Shown piece by piece: positions 11,907 through 24,530 of a stretch of 64,000 bases of DNA. The position numbers were made by a program, and so were the translations under genes. Origin of the DNA: Posidonia oceanica. Its lineage: Eukaryota > Streptophyta > Magnoliopsida > Alismatales > Posidoniaceae. Position 1 is the stretch's first letter. The number at the start of each line of letters is the position of its first letter. The notes beneath the pieces are model-generated. The model was not told the DNA's origin, made no database searches, and saw only the letters and a list, made by a program, of their open reading frames with translations. The stretch lies in assembly GCA_037176725.1 (NCBI GenBank), contig JAZBRS010000013.1:5955001-6019000 (forward strand). Reading direction: 5' to 3'.

Positions 11907-14900
11907 TCATGTCTGCATGTCTCCTCAGTTGGGTTGAGGATGAGCGCCTTTGCGTGCCCTTTCGAGGTCATGTCTGATTGTTTCCTCAATTGGTTTGCAG
12001 ACGAGCGCCATTGCATGCCCTTTCGAGGTCATTTCTGCTTGTTTCCACCGTTGGTTTGAGGACGAGTGCCATTGCAAGCCCATTCGAGGTCATGTCTGCA
12101 TGTCTCCTCTGTTGGTATGAGGATGACCTCCTTTGCATGCCATTTTGAGGTCATGTCTGCTTGTTTCCTCAGTTGGTTTGATGACGAGCGCCTTTGCATG
12201 CCCTTTCGAGGTCGTGTGCGCTTGTCTCCTCAGTTGGTTTGAGGACGAGCTCCTTCGCATGCCCTTTCGAGGTCATTTCTGTGAGTCTCCACTGTTGGTT
12301 TGAGGACGAGCTCCTTTGCATGCCCTTTCGAGGTCACGTCCGCATATTTCCTCAGTTGGTTTGAGGACGAGCGCCTTTGCATGCCCTTTTGAGGTCATGT
12401 CTGCTTGTCTCCTCAGTTGGTTTGACTACGAGCTCCTTTGCATGCCCTTTCGCGGACATGTCTGCTTGTCTCCTCATTTGATTTGAGGACGAGCGCCTTT
12501 GCTTGCCCTATCGATGTCATGTTTGCTCGTCTCCTTAGTTGGATTGAGGACGAGTGCCCTTGCATGCCCTTTCGAGGTCTTGTCTGCATTTCTCCACCGT
12601 TGGTTTTGGGACGAGCACCTTTGCATGCCCTTTCGAGGACTGGTCTGCTTGTCCCCTCTGTTGCTTTGGGGACGATTGCCATTGCATGCCCATTCGACGT
12701 CTTGTCGACTTGTCTCCTCAGTTGTTTTGAGGACGAGCGCCTTTGCATGTCCTTTCAAGGTCATGTCAGCATGTTTCCTCAGTTGGTTTGAGGACGGGCG
12801 CCATTGCATGCCCTTTCGAGGTCATGTCCGCTAGTCTCCTCAGTTGGATTGAGGACGAGCGCCTTCGCATGCCCTTTCGAGGTCATGTCTGCTTGTTTCC
12901 TCAGTTGGTTTGTGGACCAGTGCCTTTGCACACCCTTTCGAGGTCATGTCTACTTGTTTTCTCAGTTGGTTTGAGGACGTGAGCCTTTGCATGCCCTATC
13001 GAGGTGATGTCTTCTTGTTTCCTCCGTTGGTTTGAGGACGAGTGCCTTTGCATGCCCTTTCGAGGTATTGTCTGCTTGTCTCCTCAGTTGTTTTGATGAC
13101 GAGCGCCTTTGCATGCCTTTTCAAGGACATGTCTGCTTGCCTCGTCAGTTGGTTTGAGGACGAGCGCGTTTGCATGCCCATTCGAGGTCATGTCTGCATG
13201 TCTCCTCAGTTGTTTTGTGGACGAGCACCTTTGCATGCCCTTTCGAGGTCATGTCTGCTTGTCTCCATAGTTGATATGAGGATGAGCGCCTTTTCGTGCG
13301 CTATCGAGGTCTTGTTTGCTCGTCTCCTCGGTTGGATGGAGGATGGGCGCCTTTGCGTGCCCTTTCGAGGTCATGTCCGTTTGTCTCCTCAGTTGGTTTG
13401 GGGACGAGTGCCTTTGCAATCCCTTTCGAGGTCTTGTCTGCTTGTCTCCACAGTAGGTTTGTGGACGAGTGCCATTGCATGCCCTTTCGAGGCCCTGTCT
13501 GCTTGTCTCCTCAGTTGTTTTGTGGACGAGCGCCTTTGCATGCCCTTTCAAGGTCATGTATGTTTGTTTCCTCTATGTTTTGAGGACGAGCACCTTTGCT
13601 TGCCCTTTCGAGGACATGTCCGCTTGTCTCCTCATTTGGTTTGAGGACGAGCGCCTTTGCTTGCCCTATCGAGGTCATGTTTGCCCGTCTCCTCTGTTGG
13701 TTTGAGGACGAGCTCCTTTGCATGCCCTTTCGAGGTCTTGTCTGCATGTTTCCTCTGTTGGTGTGAGGACGAGCGCCAATGCATGCCCTTTTGAGGTCAT
13801 GTCTGCTTGTCTCCTCAGTTGGTTTGAGGATGAGCACCTTTGCAAGCCCTTTCAAGGTCATGTCTGCATGTCTCCTCAATTGGTTTGAGGGCGAGCTCCT
13901 TTGCATGCCCTTTCGAGGTCATGTCTGCTTGTTTCCTCAGTTGGTTTGAGGACGAGCGCCTTTGCATGCCCTTTCATGGTATTGTCAGCTTGTTTCCTCT
14001 ATTGGTTTGAGGACGAGTGCCTTTGCAAGCCCTTTTGAGGTCATGTCTGTTTGTCTCCTCTGTTGGTTTGAGGACGAGCACCTTTGCAAGCCCTTTCGAG
14101 GTCATGTCTGTATGTCTCCTCTGTTGGTTTGAGGATGAGCTCCTTTGCGTGCCCTTTCGAGGGCACGTCTGCTTGTTTTCTCAGTTGGTTTTAGGACGAG
14201 GGCCTTTACTTGCCCTTTCGAGTTCTTGTCAGCTTGTTTCCTCTGTTGGATTGTGGACGAGCGCCTTTGCATGCCCTTTCGAGGTCATGTCTGCTTGTCT
14301 CCTCAGTTGGTACGAGGACGAGCGCCTTTGCTTGCCCTTTCGAGGACATGTCTGCTTGTCTCCTCCGTTGGTTTGAGGACGAGCGCCCTTGCTTGCCCTT
14401 ACGTGGTCATGTCTGCATGTCTCCTCTGTTGTTTGGGGGACGAGAACCATTGCATGCCCTTTCGAGGTCATGTCTGCTTGTCTCCTCAGTTGATTTGTGG
14501 ACGATCCTTTTCTTGCCCTATCGTGGTCATGTCTGCTCGTCTCCTCAGTTGGTTTGGCGACGAGGTCCTTTGCATGCCCTATCGAGGTCATGTCTGCTAG
14601 TCTCCTCTGTCGGTTTGAGGACGAGCCCCCTTGCAGGCCCTATTGAGGACATGTCTGCTTGTCTCCTCATTTGGTTTGGGGACGTGCGCCTTTGCTTGCC
14701 CTATCGAGGTCATCTCTGCTCTTCTCCTCAGTTGGCTTGAGGACGAGCTCCTTCGCATGCCCTTTCGAGGTCTTGTCTGCAAGTTTCATCTGTTGGTTTG
14801 AGGACGAGTGCCTTTGCATGGCCTTTTGAGGTCCTGTCTGCTTGACTCCTCTGTTGTTTTGCGGATGAGTGCCTTTGCATGCCCTTTCGAGGTCATGTCG

Positions 14901-17732
14901 GCATGTCTCCTCTGTTGGTTTGAGCTCGTGATCTTTTGCACGCCCTTTCGAGGTCATGTCTGCTTGTTTCCTCAGTTGGTTTGAGGACAAGCGCCTTTGC
15001 ATGCCCTTTCGAGGTCTAGTCGGCTTGTTTCCTCTGTTGGTTTGAGGACGAGCGCCTTTGCATGCCTGTTCGAGGTCATGTCTGCTTGTCTCCTCAGTAG
15101 GTTTGGGGACAAGGGCCTTTGCATTCCCTTTCGAGGTCTTGTCTGCTTGTCTCCTCTGTTGCTATGAGGACGAGCGCCTTTGCATGGCCTTTCGAGGACA
15201 TGTCTGCTTGTCTCCTCAGTTGGTTTGAGGACAAGCGCCTTTGCATGCCCTGTCGAAGTCTTGTCTGCTTGTCTCCTCTGTTGGTATGAGGACGAGCGCC
15301 TTTGCATGCCCTTTCGAGGACATGTCTGCTTGTCTCCGCAGTTGGTTTGAGGACAAGCGCCTTTGCATTCCCTTTCAAGGTCTCGTCAGCTTGTTTCCAC
15401 TGTTGGTTTGAGGACGAGCTCCGTTGCATGCCCTGTCGAGGTCATGTCTGCTAGTCTCCTCCGTCTGTTTGAGGATGAGCGCCTTTGCTTGCCCAATCGA
15501 GGTCATCTCCGCTCGTCTCCTTAGTTGGTTTGAGGACGAGCTCCTTTGCATGCCCTTTCGAGGTCTTGTCTGCATGTTTCATCAGTTTGTTTGAGGACGA
15601 GCACCTTTGCATGCCCTTTTGAGGTCATGTCTGCTTGTCTCCACTGTTGTTTTGAGAATGAGCGCCTTTGCAAGTCCTTTCGAGGTCTTGTCTACATGTC
15701 TCCTCTGTTGGTTTGAGCACGTGCTCCTTTGCATGCCCTTTCGAGGTCATGTCTGCTTGTTTCCTCAGTTGGTTTGAGGACAAGCGCCTTTGCAAGCCCT
15801 TTCGAGGTCTTGTCAGCTTGTTTCCTCTGTTAGTTTGAGGACGAGCGCCTTTGCATGCCCTTTCGAGGTCATGTCTGCTTGTTTCCTCAGTTGGTATGAG
15901 GACGAGCGCCTTTGCATGCCCTTTTGAGGACATGTCTGCTTGTCTCCTCCGTTGGTTTGGGGACGAGCGCCTTTGCATGCCCTTCCTAGGTCATGTCCGC
16001 TTGTCTCCTCAGTTGTTTTGGGGACAAGAACCATTGCATGCCCTTTTGAGGTCATGTCTGCTTGTCTCCTCAGTAGATTTGGGGACGAGCACCTTTTCTT
16101 GCCCTATCGTGGTCATGTCTGCTCGTCTCCTCGGTTGGATTTAGGACGGGCGCCTTTGCATGCCCTTTCGAGGTCATGTCTGCTTGTCTCCTCTGTTGGT
16201 TTGCGGACGAGCGCCTTTGCATGCCCTTTCGAGGTCTTGTCCGCTTGTCTCCTCGGTAGGTTTGTGGACGAGTGCCTTTGCAAGCCCTTCCGAGGCCTTG
16301 TCTGCTTGTCTCCTCTGTAGTTTTGAGGACGAGCGCCTTTGCTTGCCCTTTCGAGGTCATGTTCGTTAGTTTCCTCAGTTGGTTTGAGGACGAGCGCCTT
16401 TGCTTGCCCTTTTGAGGTCATGTCTGCTTGTTTCCTCTGTTGGTTTAGGGACGAGGGCCTGTGCATGCCCTTTCGTGGTCATGTCTGCTTGTTTCCCCAG
16501 TTGGTTTGAGGCCGATTGCCATTGCATGACCTTTCGAGGTGATGTCTTCTTGTTTCCTCCGTTGTTTTGTGGACGAGCACCTTTGCAAGCCCTTTCGAGG
16601 TCGTGTCTGCTTATCTCCACAGTTGGTTTGAGGACGAGCCCCTTTGCATGCCCTTTCGAGGTCATGTCTGCTTGTTTCCTCAGTTGGTTTGAGGACAAGC
16701 GCCTTTGCAAGCGCTTTCGAGGTCTTGTCTGCTTGTTTCCTCTGTTGGTTTGTGGACGAGCGCCTTTGCATGCCCTTTCGAGGTCATGTCTGCTTGTCTC
16801 CTCAGATGGTATGAGGACGAGCGCCTTTGCATGCCCTTTCGAGGACATGTCTGCATGTCTCCTTAGTTGATTTGATGACGAGCGCCTTTTCATGCCCTAT
16901 CGTGGTCATGTCTGCTCCTCTCCTCAGTTGGATTGAGGATGAGCGCCTTTGCATGCCCTTTCGAGGTCATGTTTGCTTGTCTGCTCAGTTGGTTTGGGGA
17001 CGAGGGCCTCTGTAAGCCCATTCGTGGTTTTGTCTGCTTGTCTCCTCTGTAGGTTTGAGGACGAGTGCCTTCGCATGTCCTTTCGTGGTCTTGTCGGCTT
17101 GTCTCCTCGGTTGTTTTGAGGACGAGTGCCTTTGCATGCCCTTTCAAGGTGTTGTCTTCTTGTTTCCTCAGTTGGTTTGAGGACAAGCGCCTTTGCATGC
17201 CCTATCTAGGTCATGTCTGCTCGTCTCCTCAGTTGGATTGAGGATGAGCACCTATGCATGCCCTTACGAGGTCATGTCTGCTTGTCTCCTCAGTTGGTTT
17301 GGGGACAAGCTCCTTTGCCTGCCATTTCGAGGCCATGTCTGCTTGTCTCCTCTGTTGGTTTGGGGACGACGGCCTTTGCATGCCCTTTCGTGGTCTTGTT
17401 TGCTTGTCTGCTCTGTAGGTTTGAGGATGAGTGCCTTTGCATGCCCTTTCGAGGTCTTGTCTGCTTGTCTCCTCAGTTGTTTTGAGGACGAGTGCCTTTG
17501 CCTGCCCTTTCGAGGTGTTGTCTTCTTGTTTCCTCAGTTGGTTTGAGGACGAGCGCCTTTGCAAGCCCTTTCAAGGTCGTGTCTGCTTATCTCCCCAGTT
17601 GGTTTGAGGACGAGCCCCTTTGCATGTTCTTTCGATGTCATGTCTGCTTGTCTCCTCTGTTGGTTTGAGGACGAGCGTCATTTCTTGCCCTATCGAGGTC
17701 ACGTCAGTTCATCTCCTCAGTTGGATTGAGGA
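11907..17732. repeat. 5.9-kb higher-order repeat, copy 2
   Basis: This is the tandem partner of the block at 6.0-11.8 kb. It starts within about one monomer of the inverted repeat at 11,777-11,871. There the sequence switches from the series seen after 4.6 kb and 17.7 kb back to the series seen at 6.0 kb. The switch therefore marks the duplication junction. Confidence 0.85.
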
Positions 17733-18930
17733 CGGGCGCCTTTGCATGCCCTTTCGAGGTCATGTCTACAAGTCTCCTCAGTTGGTTTGGGGACAAGCGC
17801 CTTTGCATGCCCTTTCAAGGTCATGTCTGCTTGTCTCCTCAGTTGGTTTGAGGACGAGTGCCTTTGCATGCCGTTTCGAGGCCTTGTCTGCTTGTCACAT
17901 CAGTTGTTTTGAGGACGAGCACCTTTGCATGCCCTTTCAAGGTCATGTCAATTTATTTCCGCAGTTGGTTTGAGGACGAGTGCCTCTGCTGGCCTTTTCG
18001 AGGTCTTGTCTACTTGTCTCCTCAGTTGGATTGACGACGAGTGCCATTGCATGCCCTTTCGAGGTCGTGTCTGCTTGTTTCCTCAGTTGGTTTGAAGACG
18101 AGTGCCTTTGCATGCCCTTTCGAGGTCATGTCTGCTTGTTTCCTCAGTTGGTTTGAGGATGAGTGCCTTTGCATGCCCTTTCGAGGTGATGTCTTCTTGT
18201 TTCCTCAGTTGTTTTGAGGATGAGCGCCTTTGCATGCCCTTTCGAGGTCGTGTCTGCTTATCTCCTCAGTGGTGTGAGGACGAGCCCCTTTGCATGCCCT
18301 TTCAAGGTCATGTCTGCTTGTCTCCTCCGTTGGTTAGAGGACGAGCTCCTTTATATGCCCTTTGGTGGTCATGTCTGCATGTCTACTCAGGCGGTTCGAG
18401 GACGAGTGGCTTTGCATCCCCTTTCGAGGTCATGTCTAATTCTCTCCTCAGTTGTTTTGAGGACGAGCACCATTGCATGCCCTTTCGAGGTCATGTCTGC
18501 TTGTCTCCTAAGTTGATTTGAGGACGAGCGCCTTTTCATTCCCTATTGGGGTCATGTCCGCTCGTATCCTTAGTTGGATTGAGGACGAGCGCCTTTGCAC
18601 GCCCTTTCGAGGTCTTGTTTGCTAGTCTCCACAGTTGGTTTGGGGACGAGGGCCATTGCATGCCCTTTCGAGGTCTTGTCAGCTTGTCTACTCTGTCGGT
18701 TCGAGGACGAGTTCCTTTGCATGCCCTTTTGAGGTCTTGTCTGTTTGTCTCCTCCGTTGTTTTGAGGATGAGAGCCTTTGCATGCCCATTCAAGGTCATG
18801 TCTGCTTGTTTCCTCAGTTGGTTTGAGGATGAGCGCCTTTGCAAGCCCTTTCGAGGTCATGTATGCATGTCACCTCGGTTGGATTGAGGACGAGCACCTT
18901 TGCATGCCCTTTCGAGGTCATGTCTGCTAG
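16100..18930. repeat. HOR block, counterpart of 3,000-5,840
   Basis: This is the second copy of the series described for 3.0-5.84 kb. Its first part also belongs to copy 2 of the 5.9-kb duplication, so the two duplications overlap. Its last part (17.62-18.89 kb) recurs at 44.07-45.34 kb at an offset of about 26,454 bp. Confidence 0.7.
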
Positions 18931-19179
18931 GTTCCTCAGTTGGTTCGATGACGAGTGCCTTTGCATGCCCTTTCGAGGTCATGTCTGCTTGTTTCCTCAG
19001 TAGGTTTGAGGACGAGCTCCTTTGCATGCCCCTACGAGGTCGTGTCTGCTTGTTTCCTCAGTTGGTTTGAGGACGAGCGCCTTTGCATGCCCTTTCGAGG
19101 TCATGTCTGCCTGTCTCCTCCGTTGGTTTGAGGAAGAGTGCCATTGCATGCCCTTTCGTGGTCATGTCTGTTTGTCTCC

Positions 19180-19860
19180 TCAGTAGGTGTGAGGACGAGC
19201 GCCTTTGCATGCTCTTTCGTGGACATGTCTGCTTGTCTCCTCAGTTGGATTGAGGACGAGTGGCTTTGCATGCCCTTTCGAGGTCATGTCTGAGTGTTTC
19301 CTCAGCTGGTTTGAGGACGAGCTCCTTTGCAAGCCCTTTCGTGGTCTTGTCTGCATGTCTCCTCTGTTGGTTTGAGGACGAGCTTCTTTGCAAGCCCTTT
19401 CGAGGTCATGTCTGCTTGTTTCCTCAGTTAGTTTGAGGATGAGCCCCTTTGCATACCCTTTCAAGGTCTTGTCAGCTTGTTTCCTCTGTTAGTTTGAGGA
19501 CGAGCGCCTTTGCATGCCCTTTCGAGGTAATGTCTGCTTGTCTGCTCAGTTGGTATGAGGACGAGCACCTTTGCAAGCCCTTTCGAGGACACGTCTGCTT
19601 GTCTCCTCAGTTGGTTTGAGGACGAGCGTCTTTGCCTGCCCTTTCGAGGTCATGTTTGCTAGTCTCCACAGTTGGTTTGGGGATGCGGGCCATTGCATGC
19701 CCTTTCGAGGACTTGTCTGCTTGTCTCCTCGGTCGGTTCGAGGACGAGTTGCTTTGCACGCCCATTCGAGGTCTTGTCTGTTTGTCTCCTCAGTTGTTTT
19801 GAGGACGAGCGCCTTTGCGTGCTCTATCGTGGCCCTGTCTACTTGTTTCCTCAGTTGGAT
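19180..19860. repeat. HOR block, counterpart of 21,861-22,541
   Basis: The variant order matches 21.86-22.54 kb at a constant offset of 2,681 bp (44 monomers less 3 bp). Shared features include gagcttctttgcaag, gcataccctttcaagg and the ggggac(g/t)..ggccattg monomer followed by a ggtcggttcgagg monomer. Confidence 0.75.
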
Positions 19861-21860
19861 TGAGGACGAGCTCCTTCGCATGCCCTTTCGAGGTCATGTC
19901 TGCATGTTTCCTCAGTTGTTTTGAGGACCAGTGCCTTTGCACATCCTTTCGAGGTCATGTCTACTTGTTTTCTCAGTTGGTTTGAGGATGAGAGCCTTTG
20001 CATGCCCTATCGAGGTGGTGTCTTCTTGTTTCCTCCGTTGGTTTGAGGACGAGTGCCTTTGCATGCCATTTCGAGGTCTTGTCTGCTTGTCTCCTCAGTA
20101 GTTTTGTTGACGAGCGCCTTTGCATGCCCTTTCGAGGACATGTCTGCTTGCCTCATCAGTTGGTTTGAGGACGAGCGCGTTTGCTTGCCCTTTCAAGGTC
20201 ATGTCTGCTTGTCTCCTCAGTTGTTTTGTGGACGAGCACCTTTGCATGCCCTTTCGAGGTCATGTCTGCTTGTCTCCATAGTTGATAAGAGGACGAGCAC
20301 CTTTTTGTGCGCTATCGAGGTCTTGTCTGCTCGTCTCCTCGGTTGGATGGAGGATGGGCGCCTTTGCGTGCCCTTTCGAGGTCATGTCCGCTTGTCTCCT
20401 CAGTTGGTTTGGGGACGAGTGCCTTTGCAATCCCTTTCGAGGTCTTGTCTGCTTGTCTCCACAGTAGGTTTGAGGACAAGTGCCATTGCATGCCCTTTCG
20501 AGGCCCTGTCTGCTTGTCTCCTCAGTTGTTTTGTGCACGAGCGCCTTTGCATGCCCTTTCAAGGTCATGTATGTTTGTTTCCTCTGTAGGTTTGAGGACG
20601 AGCGCCTTTGCTTGTCCTTTCGAGGTCATGTCAGCTTGTCTCCTCAGTTGGATTGAGGATGAGCGCCTTTGCTTGGCCTTTCGTGGTCGTGTGTGCTTGT
20701 TTCCTCAGTTGGTTTAAGGACGAGTGCCTTTGCATGCCCTTTCGAGGTCATGTCTGCTTGTTTCCACTGTAGGTTTGAGGACGTGTGCCTTTGCATGCCC
20801 TTTCGAGGTGATGTCTTCCAGTTTCCTCGGTTGTTTTGAGGACGAGCGCCTTTGCATGCCCTTCCGGGTTCGTGTCTGTTTATCTCCTCGGTTGGTCTGA
20901 GGACGAGCCCCTTTGCGTGCGCTTTCGAGGTCATGTCCGCTTGTCTCCTCAGTTGGTTTGAGGACGAGCGCCTTCGCAAGCCCTTTCGTGGTCAAGTCTG
21001 GTTGTCTCCTCAGTTGTTTGAGGACGAGTGGCATTGCTGGCCTTTCGAGGTCAGGTCTGCTAGTCTCCTCAGTTGTTTTGAGGACGAGCACCTTTGCATG
21101 CCCATTCGAGGTCGTGTCCGCTTGTCTCCTTAGTTGATTAGAGGGCGAGCGCCTTTTCATACCCTATCAAGGTCATGTCTGCTCGTCTCCTCAGTTGGAT
21201 TGAGGACGAGCGCCTTTGCATGCCCTTTTGAGGTCATGTCTGCTTGTCTCCTCAGTTGGTTTGGGGACGAGGGCCTTTGCATGCCCTTTCGAGGTCATGT
21301 CTACATGTCTCCTCAGTAGGTTTGAGGACGAGTGCCATTGCATGCCCTTTCAAGGCCATGTCTGCTTGTCTCGTCAATTGTTTTGAGGGCGACCGCCTTT
21401 GCCTGCCCTTTCAAGGTCATGTCTGCTTGTTTCCTCAGTTGGTTTGAGGTCGAGCGCCATTGCATGCCCTTTGGTGGACATGTCTGCTTGTCTCCTCATT
21501 TGGTTTGAGGACGAGCGCCTTTGCTTGCCCATTCGAGGTCATGCCTGCTCGTCTCCTCAGTTGGCTTGAGGACGAGCGCATTTGCATTCCCTTTCGAGGT
21601 CATTTCTGCTAGTCTCTACTGTTGGTTTGAGGACGAGCTCCCTTGCTTGTCCTTCGAGGTCATGTCAGCATGTTTCCTCAGTTGGTTTGAGGACGAGCGC
21701 CTTTGCATGCCCTTTTGAGGTCATGTCTGCTTGTCTCCTCTGTTGGTTTGAGGACGAACGCCTTTGCATGCCCTTTCGAGAACATGTCTGCTTGTCTCCT
21801 CATTTTGTTTGAGGACGAGCGCCTTTGCTTGCCCTATCGAGGTCATGTCTGCTCGTCTCC

Positions 21861-22541
21861 ACGGTTGGTTTGAGGACGGGCTCCTTTGCATGCCCTTCCG
21901 AGGTCTTGTCTGCTTGTTTCCTTAGTTGGTTTGAGGACGAGCGCCTTTGCATGCCCTTTTGAGGTCATGTCTGCTTGTGTCGTCAGTTGTTTTGAGGATG
22001 AGCGCCTTTGCAAGCCCTTTCGTGGTCTTGTCTGCATGTCTCCTCTGTTGGTTTGAGGACGAGCTTCTTTGCAAGCCCTTTCGAGGTCATGTTTGCTTGT
22101 TTCCTCAGTTAGTTTGAGGACGAGCGCCTTTGCATACCCTTTCAAGGTCTTGTCAGCTTGTTTCCTCTGTTAGTTTGAGGACGAGCGTCTTTGCATGCCC
22201 TTTCGAGGTCATGTCTGCTTGTCTGCTCAGTTGGTATGAGAACGAGCACCTTTGCAAGCCCTTTCGAGGACATGTCTGCTTGTCTCCTCAGTTGGTTTGA
22301 GGACGAGCGTCTTTGTCTGCCCTTTCGAGGTCATGTTTGCTAGTCTCCACAGTTGGTTTGGGGACGTGGGCCATTGCATGCCCTTTCGAGGACTTGTCTG
22401 CTTGTCTCCTCGGTCGGTTCGAGGACGAGTTCCTATGCTCGCCCTTTCGAGGTCTTGTCTGTTTGTCTCCTCAGTTGTTTTGAGGACGAGCGCCTTTGCA
22501 TGCCCTATCATGGCCATGTCTACTTGTTTCCTCAGTTGGTT
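21861..22541. repeat. HOR block, counterpart of 19,180-19,860
   Basis: This is the second copy of the 0.7-kb series at 19.2 kb. It leads directly into the block that corresponds to the left window edge (22,352 onward). The same marker monomers (gtcggttcgagg) occur at about 60, 18,700 and 45,150. Confidence 0.75.
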
Positions 22542-24530
22542 TGAGGACGAGCGCCTTTGCCTGCCCCTTCGAGGTCATGTCAGCTTGTCTCCTCAGTTGT
22601 TTTGGGGACGAGCACCATTGCATGTCCTTTCGAGGTCATGTCTGCTTGTCTCCTCAATTGATTTGAGGACAAGCGCCTTTAAATGCCCTATCGTGATCAT
22701 GTCTGCTCGCCTCCTCAGTTGGATTGAGGACGGGCGCCTTTGCATGCCCTTTCGAGGTCATGTCCGCATGTCTCTTCTGTTAGTTTGGGGACGAGCGCCT
22801 TTGCATGCCCTTTCGAGGTCTTGTCTGCTCGTCTCCTCGGTTGGTTTGAGGACGAGTGCCTTTGCATGCCCTTTCGAGGCCTTGTCTGCATGTCTCCTCT
22901 GTTGTTTTGAGGACGAGCGCCTTCGCATGCCCTTTCAAGGTCATGTTCGTTTGTTTCCTCAGTTGGTTTGAGATCGAGTGCCTTCGCTTGCACTTTCGTG
23001 GTCATGTCTGCTTGTCTCCTCTGTCGGATTGAGGACGAGCGCCTTTGCAAGCCCTTTCGAGGTCGTGTCTGCTTGTTTCCTCTGCTGGTTTATGGACGAG
23101 AGCCTTTGCATGCCCTTTCGTTGTCATGTCTGCTTATTTCCTCAGTTGGTTTGATGAAGAGTGCCTTTGCATGCCCTTTCGAGGTCTTGTCTGCTTGTTT
23201 CCTCAGTTGGTTTGAGGACGAGTGCCTTTGCGTGCCCGTTCGAAGTGATGTCTTCTTGTTTCCTCATTTAGTTTGAGGACGAGCGCCTTTGCATGCCCTT
23301 TCGAGGTCGTGTCTGCGTATCTCCTCTGTTGGTTTGAGGGCGAGCCCCTTTTCAAGCCCTTTCGAGGTCATGTCTGCTGGTCTCCTCAATTGGTTTGCGG
23401 ACGAGTGCCTTCGGATGCCCTTTTGAGGTTGTGTCTGTTTGTCTCCTCAGTAGGTTTGAGGACGATCGCCTTTGCATGCCCTTTCGTGGACATGTCTGCT
23501 TGTCTCCTCAGTTGGTTTGAGGACGAGTGGCTTTGCTTGCCCTTTTGAGGTCATCTTTGGTTGTTTCGCCCATTGGTTTGGGGACGAGCTGCTTCGCCTG
23601 CCCGTTCGAGGAGATGTCTGCTTGTTTCCGCCGTTGGTTTGAGGACGAGTGCCATTGCATGCCCTTTCAAGGTCGTGTCTGCTTGTCTCCATAGTTGGTT
23701 TGAGGATGAGCACCTTTGCCTGCCCTTTCGCGGTCATGTCTGCTTGTCTCATCTGTTGGTTTGAGGATGAGCGCCTTTGCATGCCCTTTCGAGGTCATGT
23801 CTGATTGTTTCCTCAGTTCGTTAGTGGACGAGTGTCTTCGCAGGCCCTTTCGAGGTCATTTCTGCTTGTTTCCTCGATTGGTTGGAGGACGAGCACCTTT
23901 GCAAGCCCTTTCGAGGTCATGTCCGCAAGTCTCCACTGTTGGTCTGCGGACAAGCTCCTTCGCATGCCCTTTCGAGGTCAAGTCTGCATGTTTCCTCAGT
24001 TGGTTTGCGGACGGGCACCTTTGCATGTTCTTTCGAGGTCGTGTATGCTTGTCTCCTCAGTTGGTTTGAGTACGAACGGCTTTGCATGCCCTTTCGAGGT
24101 CATGTCTGCTTGTCTACTCCGTTGGTTTGTGGACGAGCTCCTTTGCCTGCCCTTTCGAGGTCACGTCTGCATGTTTCCTCAGTTGGTTTGAGGACAAGCG
24201 CCTTTGCATGCCCTTTTGAGGTCATTTCAGCTTGTCTCCTCCGTTGGTTTGAGGACGAGCGCCTTTGCATGCCCTTTCGAGGACATGTCTGCTAGTCTCC
24301 TCTGTTGGTTTGAGGACGAGCGCCATTGCTTGCCCTATCAAGGTCATGTCTGCTCATCTCCTCAGTTGGTTAGAGGACGAGCTCCTTTGCATGCCCTTTC
24401 GAGGTCTTGTCTGCATGTTTCGTCTGTTGGTGTGAGGACGAGCGCCTATGCAAGCCCTTTTGAGGTCATGTCAGCTTGTCTCCTCAGTTGGTTTGAGGGT
24501 GAGCACCATTGCAAGCCCTTTCAAGGTCAT
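22352..24530. repeat. HOR block, counterpart of 1-2,300
   Basis: This is the second copy of the variant series seen at the left edge of the window, in the same order and orientation at a constant offset of about 22.2 kb. Similarity weakens beyond about 24.2 kb, where the left copy carries the odd gcgcaaac monomer at about 2,105. Confidence 0.7.

Noticed and set aside
22252..22971. 239-codon open frame on the + strand, like those at 59,425-60,144, 7,143-7,745, 13,042-13,644 and 26,703-27,299
   Set aside because: It is satellite sequence read through rotating frames, giving about 61-residue repeats. Equivalent frames exist on both strands all along the array, and they end at chance stop-restoring monomers.
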